Program-made: the position numbers and the translations under genes | The notes under the pieces: model-generated | What the model saw: only the letters and a program-made list of their open reading frames with translations | Told to the model about the DNA's origin: nothing | The model's database searches: none | NCBI RefSeq assembly: GCF_013607875.1 | Contig: NZ_VDES01000002.1 | Location: 124,001-188,000, forward strand | Source: Blastomonas ursincola | GTDB taxonomy: Bacteria > Pseudomonadota > Alphaproteobacteria > Sphingomonadales > Sphingomonadaceae | Direction: 5' to 3' | DNA length: 64,000 nt | Shown: positions 1-8,248 of the stretch, in pieces | How the letters are laid out: each line of letters opens with the position of its first letter | Position numbering within the stretch: the first letter of the stretch is position 1

Positions 1-12
1 TTGTCGAACGGG

Positions 13-606
13 TCAGGCGAGGATCAGCCCGGCCATGTTCATCTCGCGGCTGAGCTTCTTGTTCTCCTCGTCGCTCAGGCGCTCGCGCAGCGCGGGGAAC
101 AGCTCCTGCTCTTCCTGGCGCATATGTTCCTCGAGCGCGCTGCGCAGGCGGCCGAGCGTTTCATTGAACGCCGGATCGCCCTTTTCCATATGGCCGAGCT
201 CGTAGAGCATCACCTTGACCTCGCCATGGTCGCTGTTGAGCGCCTTGGCCGCATCACCCTCGCCGCCCTGGGCCAGCACGGGATAGATCACATTCTCTTC
301 CTGCATCGCGTGCTTGGTGATCATGTGCTTGAGATTCATCAGCAGCATCGAGCGGCGATCGGTCTGCTCGGGCGAGAGCTGCTCGAGCTTGTCGATCGCG
401 GCCAGCGTCGCCTTGTGCTCCTTGATCAGGCCTTCGCACCAGTCCTGCGCCATGGCAGTCGGGGCCTGGACCGCCATCTTGCGGCCGATATTGGCGATCG
501 CCGCCACGCCTGCGGTGAGCAGCAAGCCCTTGACCGAGCTGCTCAGGATCGAGCTTCCGCCCTGTCCATTGGGGGTGCGTCCATTGTGCGTTCGTGAATG
601 GGCCAT
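13..606 (-). CDS. Hemerythrin HHE domain protein
   Basis: A 197-residue protein with a hemerythrin-like four-helix di-iron fold. The expected His/Glu pattern is visible: EHKATLAAID, ITKHAMQEENVIYP, NSDHGEV and EEHMRQEEQELFP. Such proteins bind O2, NO or iron and are usually linked to oxidative or nitrosative stress. I chose the start at 606 because GAGAGGAAT lies a few bases upstream; an upstream in-frame start at 687 would add 27 residues without an evident ribosome site. The N-terminus carries a short hydrophobic stretch (GLLLTAGVAAIANIG) that may be a membrane anchor or simply an amphipathic helix. It lies divergent to a small hydrophilic gene at the edge of a stress-flavoured cluster. The family is clear; the physiological ligand is not. 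Confidence 0.85.
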   Translation of the reverse strand: MAHSRTHNGRTPNGQGGSSILSSSVKGLLLTAGVAAIANIGRKMAVQAPTAMAQDWCEGLIKEHKATLAAIDKLEQLSPEQTDRRSMLLMNLKHMITKHAMQEENVIYPVLAQGGEGDAAKALNSDHGEVKVMLYELGHMEKGDPAFNETLGRLRSALEEHMRQEEQELFPALRERLSDEENKKLSREMNMAGLILA

Positions 607-761
607 GGCTATTCCTCTCGATGGGGGCCGCCGATTCGGGGAGGGGGCGGCTTCGGACCCTGTGTCGCGCAGCTGCGAACAACCCACACCGGCCTATGTT
701 AGCGCACCGCGCAATTGCCGCGCCTAGTCCTTGCAGCCTCATTTTCGAGGAGGACGGAGCC

Positions 762-1010
762 ATGACCGACAAGAAGCGTATCCCCGACGACATGGAAGCG
801 CGGACCGGCAAGGGCGGTGCGGGGGAATCGGGTGGCGGCGCCTATCCCAACCCGCATACCGGCAAGGAGCTGCGCGGCGAAAAACGGGGTTTCATCGAAG
901 GTGGACAGAGCGAGAACCGCTATTACGGGCCGAAAGATGCGCAAGGCAATGCCGCCAAGAATGCCGGGCGCGACGATCTGGCAGGCGACAAGGACCATGA
1001 GGGCATGTGA
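762..1010 (+). CDS. Small hydrophilic Gly/Asp/Lys-rich protein
   Basis: An 82-residue, highly charged, glycine-rich protein with no hydrophobic segment and no domain I recognise. It begins MTDKKRIPDDMEARTGKGG and contains PNPHTGKE and AGRDDLAGDKDHEGM, a composition like that of intrinsically disordered stress proteins. The start is well supported by GAGGAGGACGGAG just upstream. It sits between a hemerythrin-like gene (divergent) and a topoisomerase IB gene (22 bp downstream, same strand), so it may share a transcript with the latter. Function unknown; a role in stress or desiccation is only inferred from composition and neighbours. Confidence 0.65.
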   Translation: MTDKKRIPDDMEARTGKGGAGESGGGAYPNPHTGKELRGEKRGFIEGGQSENRYYGPKDAQGNAAKNAGRDDLAGDKDHEGM

Positions 1011-1031
1011 TCTGCCCGGCGCGCCTGCCCG

Positions 1032-2015
1032 ATGAGCAAGGAAGGCGCGCTGGTCTTCACGACCGACGACATGCCCGGCATCACCCGCAAGCGGCGCGGC
1101 AAGGGCTTCAGCTATCATGACAACAAGGGCAGGCTGATCCGCGACAAGGCGGTGCGTAAGCGCATCGACAGCCTCGCCATCCCGCCGGCCTATGAGCAGG
1201 TGTGGATCTGTCCCGACCCGAACGGCCATCTGCAGGCGACCGGGCGCGATGCGCGCGGGCGCAAGCAGTATCGCTATCACCCCGCCTATCGCGAGCGGCA
1301 AGATGCCGCCAAGTTCGCGCGGCTTGCCAGTTTCGGCGCGAAGCTTCCCGCGATCCGCGAGCAGGTTGAAAAGGATATCTCGAAGCGCGGTACGTCGCGA
1401 ACCTGCGTGATGGCGACGATCATCCATCTGCTCGACTGCACCGCGATCCGCATCGGCAATGCGCTGTACGCCAAGCAGAACCGCTCCTATGGCCTGACGA
1501 CGCTGCACTGCCGCCATGTCGCGCTCGAGGCCTCGCAGATCCGATTCCGCTTCAACGGCAAGAGCGGGCGCAAATGGGACGTGTCCTTGCGCCACCGACG
1601 CGTCGCCAAGGTGCTGCGCGGCCTGCAGGAGCTGCCCGGACAGCAGCTCTTCCGGTACAGGGATGGTGACGAGCTGCGCAGCGTCACCTCGGACGATATC
1701 AACGCCTATCTGCGCGAGATCGGCGGCGAGGATTTCTCGGCCAAGGATTTCCGCACCTGGTGCGGCACCGTCACCGCCTGTTCGGCATTGTGCGAGCTGC
1801 GCCAGCAGGAACAGCCGCCGGCGACCGAGAAGGCGATTCGCGAGGCGGTGGCGCGCGCCGCCGATGCGCTGGGCAACACGCCGACGATCTGCCGTCAGTC
1901 CTATATCCACCCGCAGCTGCTCGAAGCCTATCGCGACGATGACCCGATGTTCCGCCGCACCGACCCTGACGAGGCCGAACCGGCGGTGCTCAAGCTGCTG
2001 AAAAAGCGCCGTTGA
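1032..2015 (+). CDS. DNA topoisomerase IB (poxvirus/bacterial type)
   Basis: A 327-residue type IB topoisomerase, which relaxes supercoils by a 3'-phosphotyrosyl nick without ATP. Recognisable blocks are the N-terminal GFSYHDNKGR, AIRIGNALYAKQNRSYGLTT (catalytic Arg region), FNGKSGRKWDV (catalytic Lys strand), KDFRTWCGTVTA (second Arg) and the C-terminal CRQSYIHP carrying the nucleophile, Tyr291. The residue aligned with vaccinia His265 appears to be Asn282 (GNTP). Length is normal for the bacterial family. These enzymes are accessory in bacteria and commonly sit in stress or repair islands; here the gene lies between a small hydrophilic protein and the trehalose operon. The family call is firm; its cellular role is not known. 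Confidence 0.9.
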   Translation: MSKEGALVFTTDDMPGITRKRRGKGFSYHDNKGRLIRDKAVRKRIDSLAIPPAYEQVWICPDPNGHLQATGRDARGRKQYRYHPAYRERQDAAKFARLASFGAKLPAIREQVEKDISKRGTSRTCVMATIIHLLDCTAIRIGNALYAKQNRSYGLTTLHCRHVALEASQIRFRFNGKSGRKWDVSLRHRRVAKVLRGLQELPGQQLFRYRDGDELRSVTSDDINAYLREIGGEDFSAKDFRTWCGTVTACSALCELRQQEQPPATEKAIREAVARAADALGNTPTICRQSYIHPQLLEAYRDDDPMFRRTDPDEAEPAVLKLLKKRR

Positions 2016-2089
2016 GGGGAACCTGCACGGCGTTGGCGCGTGTCCCTTGCACACCTTCATGGATGGACCCGAAAAGGAGCCGCAGCCGC

Positions 2090-2845
2090 GTGCCTGACAG
2101 CCTTGTGCATTTGATCGTCCCCGCCGAGACCCATCAGGAGGCAAGGCCATTGGCGCTGCTGCTCGATTTTGACGGGACGCTGGTCGAGATCGGCGACACG
2201 CCCGAAGCTGTCGCGATCAGCCCGGCGATGGCCGACACGCTGGCCGAGGCGTCGCGCACCCTGTCCGGCCGCATCGCGGTGGTCAGCGGCCGCTCGCTCG
2301 AACAGCTGCACCACTTGCTGCCTCCCGCACTGGCAGGCGGCGTGATCGCGGCCAGCCATGGCCAGGAGCTGAGCGTCGATGGCGCGGTCCAGGCCCCTCG
2401 CCGCACACGGCTGTTCGTCGATCTCGCCTTCGAGGCGGCACTGCATTTCGAGGACTTTCCAGGGATCGTCATCGAGGAGAAGAGCTTCGGGCTGGGTGTG
2501 CACTACCGATTGATGCCGCAGTTGCGCGACCGGGCGGAACAATGGGCGATGGCCCAGGCCGCGTCGCACGGGCTGATCGTGCAGCAGGGCGACATGGTGT
2601 TCGAACTGCGACCCGGCGGATCGGACAAGGGCGATGCGGTGCGCGCCATCATGGCGCTGGATCGCTTTGCCGGGAGCGTGCCGGTGTTCATCGGCGATGA
2701 TCTGACCGACATTCCTGCGTTCGAGGCGACGCGCGCGCTGGGCGGCCAGGCGATCAGCGTCGGCTCGCGCACGGCCGATCACAGCGACGAGCGTCTCGAC
2801 AGCGTCGAGGGCGTGCGTCGGCGTATCGCGGCGCTGATCGCGTGA
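2090..2845 (+). CDS. otsB: Trehalose-6-phosphate phosphatase
   Basis: HAD-superfamily phosphatase (251 residues from the proposed start) that dephosphorylates trehalose-6-phosphate. Motif I is LLLDFDGTL (nucleophile Asp and acid/base Asp), motif II is in AVVSGRS, the lysine block is GGSDKGDAV, and motif IV is FIGDDLTD. I place the start at the GTG at 2090 because AAAAGGAGC precedes it by about 9 bases; in-frame starts at 2063 and 2012 lack such a site. The stop overlaps the start of the next gene by 4 bp (GTGA), so translation is probably coupled. It is the first gene of otsB-GH15-otsA, a three-gene trehalose unit. Confidence 0.9.
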   Translation: MPDSLVHLIVPAETHQEARPLALLLDFDGTLVEIGDTPEAVAISPAMADTLAEASRTLSGRIAVVSGRSLEQLHHLLPPALAGGVIAASHGQELSVDGAVQAPRRTRLFVDLAFEAALHFEDFPGIVIEEKSFGLGVHYRLMPQLRDRAEQWAMAQAASHGLIVQQGDMVFELRPGGSDKGDAVRAIMALDRFAGSVPVFIGDDLTDIPAFEATRALGGQAISVGSRTADHSDERLDSVEGVRRRIAALIA

Positions 2846-4635
2846 GTGCGGCGATGAAGGACGCCATGAACCTCTGGCCCATCGGCAATTGCGAGATCGC
2901 CGCTCTGGTCGATCCCAATGCGCGCATCGCGTGGGGATGCCTTCCGCGTTTCGATGGCGACCCGGTGTTCTGCTCGCTGCTCGAGCCGAAGCAGGACCAT
3001 GGCTATTGGGACATCGTGCTCGAGAATTGCGCGCATACCGAGCAGCGCTATATCCGCAACACCCCCGTGCTGCTGACGCGCATGTCGTGTAACGCGGGCA
3101 ATGTCATCGAGGTCATCGATTTCATGCCGCGCTTCCCGCGTCATGGCCGCATGTTCCGCCCGGTGGCGATCGCGCGCATCGTCCGCGTGATCAGCGGGTC
3201 CCCCCGCATCTCGGTCCGGCTGCGCCCCGCTTATGCCTGGGGCGAGGGTTCGCCCCGGCTCACATCGGGCTCCAATCACATACGCTATATCCTGGGCGAG
3301 CAGGTCCAGCGATTGACCTCGAACGCCCCTTTGGGGTGGATCCGGGACGAGCGCATGTTCAGGGCAGAACGCGACCTCTATTTCTATTTCGGCCCCGACG
3401 AGGGGTTCGACGCGCAGCTAGAGGCGCGGATGGAAGCGATGTTGGACGAGACCGTCTCGACCTGGCAGCACTGGGTGCGCGGGCTCAACCTGCCGCTCGA
3501 ATGGCAGGAGGCGGTGATCCGGTCTGCGATCACGCTGAAGCTGTGCCAGTACGAGCAGACCGGCGCGATCGTAGCGGCGCTGACCACGTCGCTGCCCGAG
3601 CATGCCGATTCGGGTCGCAACTGGGACTATCGCTTCTGCTGGATCCGCGATGCCTATTTCACCGTGCAGGCGCTCAATCGCCTGGGCGCGCTCGACGTGC
3701 TCGAATCGTACCTGCACTATCTGCGCAACATCGTCGATGCGGCGCGCGGCGGGCATATCCAGCCGCTCTACGGCATCGGCGGCGAGGCAACGCTGACTGA
3801 GCATGTCATGCCCGGCCTTGCCGGTTTTGCCGGCATGGGGCCGGTGCGGTCGGGCAACCAGGCCTATGAGCAGATCCAGCACGACGCCTATGGCCAGATC
3901 GTGCTGTCGAGCGTGCAGGCGTTTTTCGACCAGCGGCTGCTGCGCCAGGCGACGGTGCAGGATTTCGAGGCGCTCGAAGTCGTCGGCCACCGCGCCTTTG
4001 CGATGTTCAACGAACCCGATGCTGGCCTATGGGAGCTGCGCACCCGCGCGCATGTGCATACCTATTCCGCCGCGATGTGCTGGGCGGCGTGCGATCGGCT
4101 CGCCAATGCGGCGGGCGCGATCGGACGGCCCAAGGCGGCGATGTTCTGGGGCGAACGCGCCGAGCATATCCGCCAGCATATCGACGCCCATGCCTGGAGC
4201 CATGCGGGCAACCATTATTCGGCGGTGCTCGGCGAACGCACGCTCGATGCCAGCCTGTTGCAGCTGCTCGACCTCAAGTTCATCCGCGCCGACGATCCGC
4301 GCTTCATCGCGACGCTCGATGCGATCGAGGGCGGTCTGCGCCGGGGGAGCCATATGCTGCGCTATGCCGATGAGGACGATTTCGGGCCGCCGCAATCGGC
4401 GTTCAACGTATGCACCTTCTGGTTGATCGAGGCGCTGCACGCCACCGGCCGGTATGGCGATGCGCGCGCGCTGTTCGAGGAAATGCTGAGCCGGCGCACC
4501 CCTGCCGGGCTGCTGTCCGAAGATATCGACCCCAGCACAGGCGCGCTGTGGGGCAATTACCCGCAAACCTATTCGCTGGTGGGGCTGATCCAGTGCGCAG
4601 GCCTGCTCTCCCGGCCCTGGAGTGACGCACGATGA
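2842..4635 (+). CDS. Glycoside hydrolase family 15 (glucoamylase/trehalase-like)
   Basis: A 597-residue GH15 protein. The N-terminal half (WPIGNCEIAALVDPNARIAW, FDGDPVFCSLL) is the trehalase-like N-terminal domain. The C-terminal half is an (alpha/alpha)6 barrel with SGRNWDYRFCWIRDA, the typical GH15 substrate-binding block, and the late GLLSEDIDPSTG with its acidic residues. Bacterial members hydrolyse trehalose or alpha-glucans. It overlaps otsB by 4 bp and otsA by 4 bp (ATGA), so all three should be co-translated. Placement between synthesis genes suggests trehalose turnover or supply of glucose, but the substrate cannot be read from sequence. The GTG start at 2842 was chosen for the overlap; an ATG at 2854 is possible. 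Confidence 0.88.
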   Translation: MSAAMKDAMNLWPIGNCEIAALVDPNARIAWGCLPRFDGDPVFCSLLEPKQDHGYWDIVLENCAHTEQRYIRNTPVLLTRMSCNAGNVIEVIDFMPRFPRHGRMFRPVAIARIVRVISGSPRISVRLRPAYAWGEGSPRLTSGSNHIRYILGEQVQRLTSNAPLGWIRDERMFRAERDLYFYFGPDEGFDAQLEARMEAMLDETVSTWQHWVRGLNLPLEWQEAVIRSAITLKLCQYEQTGAIVAALTTSLPEHADSGRNWDYRFCWIRDAYFTVQALNRLGALDVLESYLHYLRNIVDAARGGHIQPLYGIGGEATLTEHVMPGLAGFAGMGPVRSGNQAYEQIQHDAYGQIVLSSVQAFFDQRLLRQATVQDFEALEVVGHRAFAMFNEPDAGLWELRTRAHVHTYSAAMCWAACDRLANAAGAIGRPKAAMFWGERAEHIRQHIDAHAWSHAGNHYSAVLGERTLDASLLQLLDLKFIRADDPRFIATLDAIEGGLRRGSHMLRYADEDDFGPPQSAFNVCTFWLIEALHATGRYGDARALFEEMLSRRTPAGLLSEDIDPSTGALWGNYPQTYSLVGLIQCAGLLSRPWSDAR

Positions 4636-6050
4636 ACCGTCTGATCTGCATATCCAACCGCGTCCAGGCCGCCAATGGCGGCGCGAGCAGCAACCGCGGC
4701 GGGCTGGCGGTCGCGCTGTCCGCCGCGCTGCGCGAAAGCAACGGCATCTGGTTCGGCTGGTCGGGCGAGCAGACCGACCATTTCACCGGCCAGATCAGCT
4801 TCCGTCGCCAGGACGGGGTCGCCACCGCGACGATCGACCTGGAGGCGCAGGATATCGAGGAATATTATAACGGCTTTGCCAACCGCACTTTGTGGCCGCT
4901 CTTCCACTACCGGCTCGATCTGACCGAGATCGCGCGCGACTTTGCCGGGGGCTACGCCCGCGTCAATCAGCGCTTTGCCGAGACGGTGGCGCCGCTGATC
5001 GAGCCCGACGACATGATCTGGGTGCACGATTATCACTTGATGCCGCTCGGCCAGCGCTTACGCGAGCGCGGCTTTGCCAACCGGCTCGGCTTCTTCTTGC
5101 ACACCCCCTGGCCGCCCGCCAGCCTGATGATGTCGCTGCCCGGCCATCGCGAGCTGGTGAAGAGCCTGCTCAGCTATGACGTGATCGGCTTTCACACCGA
5201 CGAATGGCGCGCCTCGTTCATCGACTATATCGTCACGCATCTCGGCGCCGAGCTCGACGGCGATCATGCGCTGCTCGACGGGCGATCGACCCGGCTGCTG
5301 ATCTGCCCGATCGGGCTCGATACCGCCGAATTTACCTCGGCGCTGGGCACGCCCGCCGCGCGCGATGCCGAACAGCGGCTGATCACCAGCGCGGTCGGAC
5401 GGCAGGTGATCGTCGGCGTCGACCGGCTCGATTATTCCAAGGGGCTGCAGGAGCGCTTCCTGGCCTATGAGCAGCTGCTCGCCACCCGGCCCGAATTGCG
5501 CGAGAAGCTGTTCCTGCTGCAGATCGCGCCGCCCTCGCGCGGCGACGTGCCGAGCTATCAGCAGATCCGCGCAGAGCTCAACGCGCTGTCGGGCGGGATC
5601 AACGGCGAGTTCGCCTCGATCGACTGGGTGCCGGTGCGCTATGTCAACAAGGGCTATGCGCGCGAGGAGCTGTTCGGGATCTACCGCGCCTCGCGCGTCG
5701 GGCTGGTCACGCCCTTGCGCGACGGGATGAACCTGGTCGCCAAGGAATATGTCGCGGCGCAGGACCCCGAGGACCCCGGCGTGCTCGTGCTTTCGCGCTT
5801 TGCCGGAGCCTCGGTGCAGCTCGATGCCGCGCTGATCATCAACCCGCACAGCAGCGAGGACATGGCCGATGCCATCGCGCGCGCGCTCACCATGCCGCTC
5901 GAGGAACGCCGCGAGCGGCATGCCGCGATGCTCGCTTCGGTGGTCAAGCAGGACGTGCGCTGGTGGAGCGCGCGCTTCATCGCCGCGCTGCAACCGCCCC
6001 AGCCGAGCGAGGACCGGCCCCGGCTGGCGATCGCCGGCGGCAAGGGCTGA
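4632..6050 (+). CDS. otsA: Trehalose-6-phosphate synthase
   Basis: GT20 glycosyltransferase of 472 residues, normal for OtsA, joining UDP-glucose (or a related donor) and glucose-6-phosphate. Visible blocks are SNRVQAANGGASSNRGGLA at the N-terminus, WFGWSGE, WVHDYHLMPLG, GFFLHTPWPP (acceptor site), VDRLDYSKGLQERF (donor-binding Arg/Lys) and PLRDGMNLVAKEYVA near the C-terminus. The ATG overlaps the stop of the GH15 gene. With otsB two genes upstream it completes a full OtsAB route to trehalose, an osmo- and desiccation protectant. No dedicated promoter is evident inside the operon; it is followed at 6074-6100 by a terminator that serves the opposite strand. Confidence 0.95.
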   Translation: MNRLICISNRVQAANGGASSNRGGLAVALSAALRESNGIWFGWSGEQTDHFTGQISFRRQDGVATATIDLEAQDIEEYYNGFANRTLWPLFHYRLDLTEIARDFAGGYARVNQRFAETVAPLIEPDDMIWVHDYHLMPLGQRLRERGFANRLGFFLHTPWPPASLMMSLPGHRELVKSLLSYDVIGFHTDEWRASFIDYIVTHLGAELDGDHALLDGRSTRLLICPIGLDTAEFTSALGTPAARDAEQRLITSAVGRQVIVGVDRLDYSKGLQERFLAYEQLLATRPELREKLFLLQIAPPSRGDVPSYQQIRAELNALSGGINGEFASIDWVPVRYVNKGYAREELFGIYRASRVGLVTPLRDGMNLVAKEYVAAQDPEDPGVLVLSRFAGASVQLDAALIINPHSSEDMADAIARALTMPLEERRERHAAMLASVVKQDVRWWSARFIAALQPPQPSEDRPRLAIAGGKG

Positions 6051-6073
6051 ACACCGACGCCCATCCCTGCCTC

Positions 6074-6100
6074 AAAAAAAATGGCGACCCGAAGACCGCC
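6074..6100 (-). terminator. Intrinsic terminator after the DUF4142 gene
   Basis: On the minus strand the 18 bases 6083-6100 fold into a 7-bp stem with a UUCG tetraloop closed by C-G, followed by one A and then eight Ts (6074-6081). It lies about 45 bases past the stop of the DUF4142 lipoprotein gene. otsA converges from the left, and its own terminator is not evident. Confidence 0.75.
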
Positions 6101-6144
6101 AGTGAGGTGGAGAGAAGGAGCAGATCCGCTCTGCCAATCCGCCG

Positions 6145-6864
6145 TTACTGATCGGTGGTGGAACCGGTCGCGCGCGGGGCGCGGTTGGCGCTCGACGATT
6201 CGTTCGCCGTACCCATGCTGCCGTCCTGCATCGTGCCGCTGCGATTGCCCGTGCCCACCCCTGCGGTCGTGCCATTTGCACCCTGGCCATTCTGTTCCAG
6301 CCAGTCGTGATGTTTCTGGATGACCGGGATGACCTGCGTCGCAAAGCCCTTGAGCTCGGTATTGTCGCCGCTCTGGGCATAGCCCTGATGCAGCGCCAGC
6401 GCCTTGCGGTGCGCTGCCATCTGCTGGGTCATGTATTCGCGGTCGAACGCTTCGCCCTTGGCCGACTTCAGCCGATCGATCATCGCCTGATGCTCGGCAT
6501 CGAGCCGCGCCGGGGGCTGGGTGCCCAGATTGGCGCGCGTCACCATCGCCTTCATGTCCTGCGAGGACTTGGTGTGGTCGGTGACCATCATCCGGCCGAA
6601 ATCCTTGACCTGCTGCGACTGGCCGTTCTTTGCTGCCAGCTCGCCCGCCTGGATTTCGTACATGTCCGAATTCGCCGCCTGCGCGACATAGGCTCCGGTC
6701 GAAACCGGCGCGGCCGCCATGGCCGGGTCATCGGCGGCGTTGGTCGCCATGTCGCCCTGCTGCATGTCGGCGGCATCGCCATCCGCCGTATCCGACCGTG
6801 CCCCATCGGGTGCATTGCAGGCCGCCACCAGCAGCGCCGCCGTCAAGATTGCCATATTCCGCAT
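6145..6864 (-). CDS. DUF4142 lipoprotein
   Basis: A 239-residue envelope protein. The N-terminus MRNMAILTAALLVAACNA is a lipoprotein signal with lipobox VAAC. A low-complexity acidic linker follows (GDAADMQQGDMATNAADD), then a DUF4142 helical bundle (YVAQAANSDMYEIQAGELAA, VKDFGRMMVTDHTKSSQDMK, LDAEHQAMIDRL). DUF4142 is a ferritin-like alpha-helical domain of unknown function, frequent in proteobacterial stress loci. The C-terminal 40 residues are Gly/Ser/Thr-rich and probably disordered. It is monocistronic, with a good terminator downstream. Regulation is not visible. Confidence 0.8.
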   Translation of the reverse strand: MRNMAILTAALLVAACNAPDGARSDTADGDAADMQQGDMATNAADDPAMAAAPVSTGAYVAQAANSDMYEIQAGELAAKNGQSQQVKDFGRMMVTDHTKSSQDMKAMVTRANLGTQPPARLDAEHQAMIDRLKSAKGEAFDREYMTQQMAAHRKALALHQGYAQSGDNTELKGFATQVIPVIQKHHDWLEQNGQGANGTTAGVGTGNRSGTMQDGSMGTANESSSANRAPRATGSTTDQ

Positions 6865-6960
6865 AACCCCATCCTTTCGAAGATTGGTGCGGCAGGGATA
6901 GGCAGGCTCGAGCGAAGGTGAACTTACATAGGAGGGTCCGCACAGCGCCCTGACGGGCTT

Positions 6961-7380
6961 TCAGCGCAGCGGTCCGCCGCGCGGGCCCTGCATCAGCCGC
7001 GCGATCATCTGCACCATCTCGGCAAAGCCCTGATGCGACAACGGCTTTTCGAAGCGGGTGACCTCGCGAAAGCAATCGGCAATCGGGTCTTCGCCATAGC
7101 CGGTACAGAAGAGAAAGGGGATGCCCGCCGCATAGAGATGCCGGGCCAGCGGGAAGACCAGCGTTCCGCGCAATTTGACGTCGAGCACCGCAATGTCGAT
7201 GCGCTGGCCAGCGACATCGACCAGATCGCGCGCGCCCTCCAGCGTCGCCGCCGGTCCGACGATCTCGGCCCCTTGCGCGGCCAGGCGCCGGGAGAAGTCA
7301 TCCGCTATCAGGAAATCGTCTTCCACCACGAGCACGCGGCAACCGCACAGCAGGGCTTGGTCGGCAGGCGGAGATGTCAT
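6961..7380 (-). CDS. Single-domain response regulator (CheY-like)
   Basis: A 139-residue receiver domain without an output domain. The start of beta-1 is VLVVEDDFLIADDF (acidic pair), the phosphoacceptor is the Asp of AVLDVKLRG, the Thr/Ser position is in FLFCTGYG, and the switch Lys is in RFEKPLS. Such single-domain regulators pair with HWE/HisKA_2 kinases in alphaproteobacteria. It is divergent from the Crp-type gene at 7490 and the HWE-type kinase at 8238, so a phosphotransfer link is likely but unproven. The start at 7380 gives a receiver of normal length with AGAGAG upstream; the longer in-frame start at 7473 would run into the divergent promoter region. Confidence 0.82.
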   Translation of the reverse strand: MTSPPADQALLCGCRVLVVEDDFLIADDFSRRLAAQGAEIVGPAATLEGARDLVDVAGQRIDIAVLDVKLRGTLVFPLARHLYAAGIPFLFCTGYGEDPIADCFREVTRFEKPLSHQGFAEMVQMIARLMQGPRGGPLR

Positions 7381-7489
7381 TGAACTCTCTAGGTTATCGG
7401 ACCGGAACAGGTGCGAGAAACGCTCATGCAACATACTCGCCAACGGTGCGTAGGTTCCCCCGAACGATGTCATGGGAGGCTAGGAAAAG

Positions 7490-8248
7490 TTGACGCCGCA
7501 CGTCACCCTGAAGCTGCGTGGCTTCGGCGATCTGAACGACGCCTCGCAGACCTGGCTGGCCGACCAGGTGCAGCGGAATGTGCGCAGCCTGCCGCCCCGT
7601 GTCGATTTGCTGTGCCAGGGCGGAGGCACCGGCCCCTTGCACGTACTGATCGAAGGCTGGGCGATCCGCTACAAGACGCTCGAAGACGGTCGCCGCCAGA
7701 TTCTGTCGGTGCTGATCCCCGGCGACATGTTCGATATCAACGGCCACCTCGCCAAGTCCATGGACCACAGCATCGCCACGCTGACCCCGGCGCGGGTGGC
7801 ACTGCTCGCAGACGATTTTCTCGATACCGCCCGCAAGCTTCATCCCGATCTCGAAAAGCTCCTCTGGTGCGACATGCACGTGTCGTCGGCGATCCAGCGC
7901 GAACGGTCGACCTCGCTCGGACAGCGCACCGCGCGCGAACGCATGGCTCATATCCTGTGTGAGTTATTCATGCGGCAAAGGTCCGTACGATTGGCGGAAG
8001 GAGGAAGCTGTGCCTTCCATCTGACACAGACGGAACTGGCCGAGGCGCTGGGCATGACCCCGGTCTATGTCAACCGCACCCTGCAGGATCTGCGCCGCGA
8101 CGGCCTGATCCAGCTCGAACAGAAGTGCCTGACGATACTCGATTTGACGCGTCTCGAAGCAACCGCGCTGTTCGATGGCGATTATCTCAAGATCTGCGAT
8201 GCCGATGGCGGGGCAGGTGCGCACAAGGAGAATGCCCATGCCTTCTAG
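7490..8248 (+). CDS. Crp/Fnr-family transcriptional regulator
   Basis: A 252-residue regulator with an N-terminal cyclic-nucleotide-binding-like beta roll (GWAIRYKTLEDGRRQILSVL, IPGDMFDIN) and a C-terminal winged helix (LTQTELAEALGMTPVYVNR). No cysteine cluster typical of oxygen-sensing Fnr is seen at the N-terminus. This subtype is very often next to HWE kinases in sphingomonads. The start is a TTG with GGGAGG 10 bases upstream (7474-7479); an upstream ATG is cut off by a stop codon. It overlaps the downstream kinase start by 11 bp, so the two are co-expressed. The ligand and target genes are unknown. Confidence 0.85.
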   Translation: MTPHVTLKLRGFGDLNDASQTWLADQVQRNVRSLPPRVDLLCQGGGTGPLHVLIEGWAIRYKTLEDGRRQILSVLIPGDMFDINGHLAKSMDHSIATLTPARVALLADDFLDTARKLHPDLEKLLWCDMHVSSAIQRERSTSLGQRTARERMAHILCELFMRQRSVRLAEGGSCAFHLTQTELAEALGMTPVYVNRTLQDLRRDGLIQLEQKCLTILDLTRLEATALFDGDYLKICDADGGAGAHKENAHAF

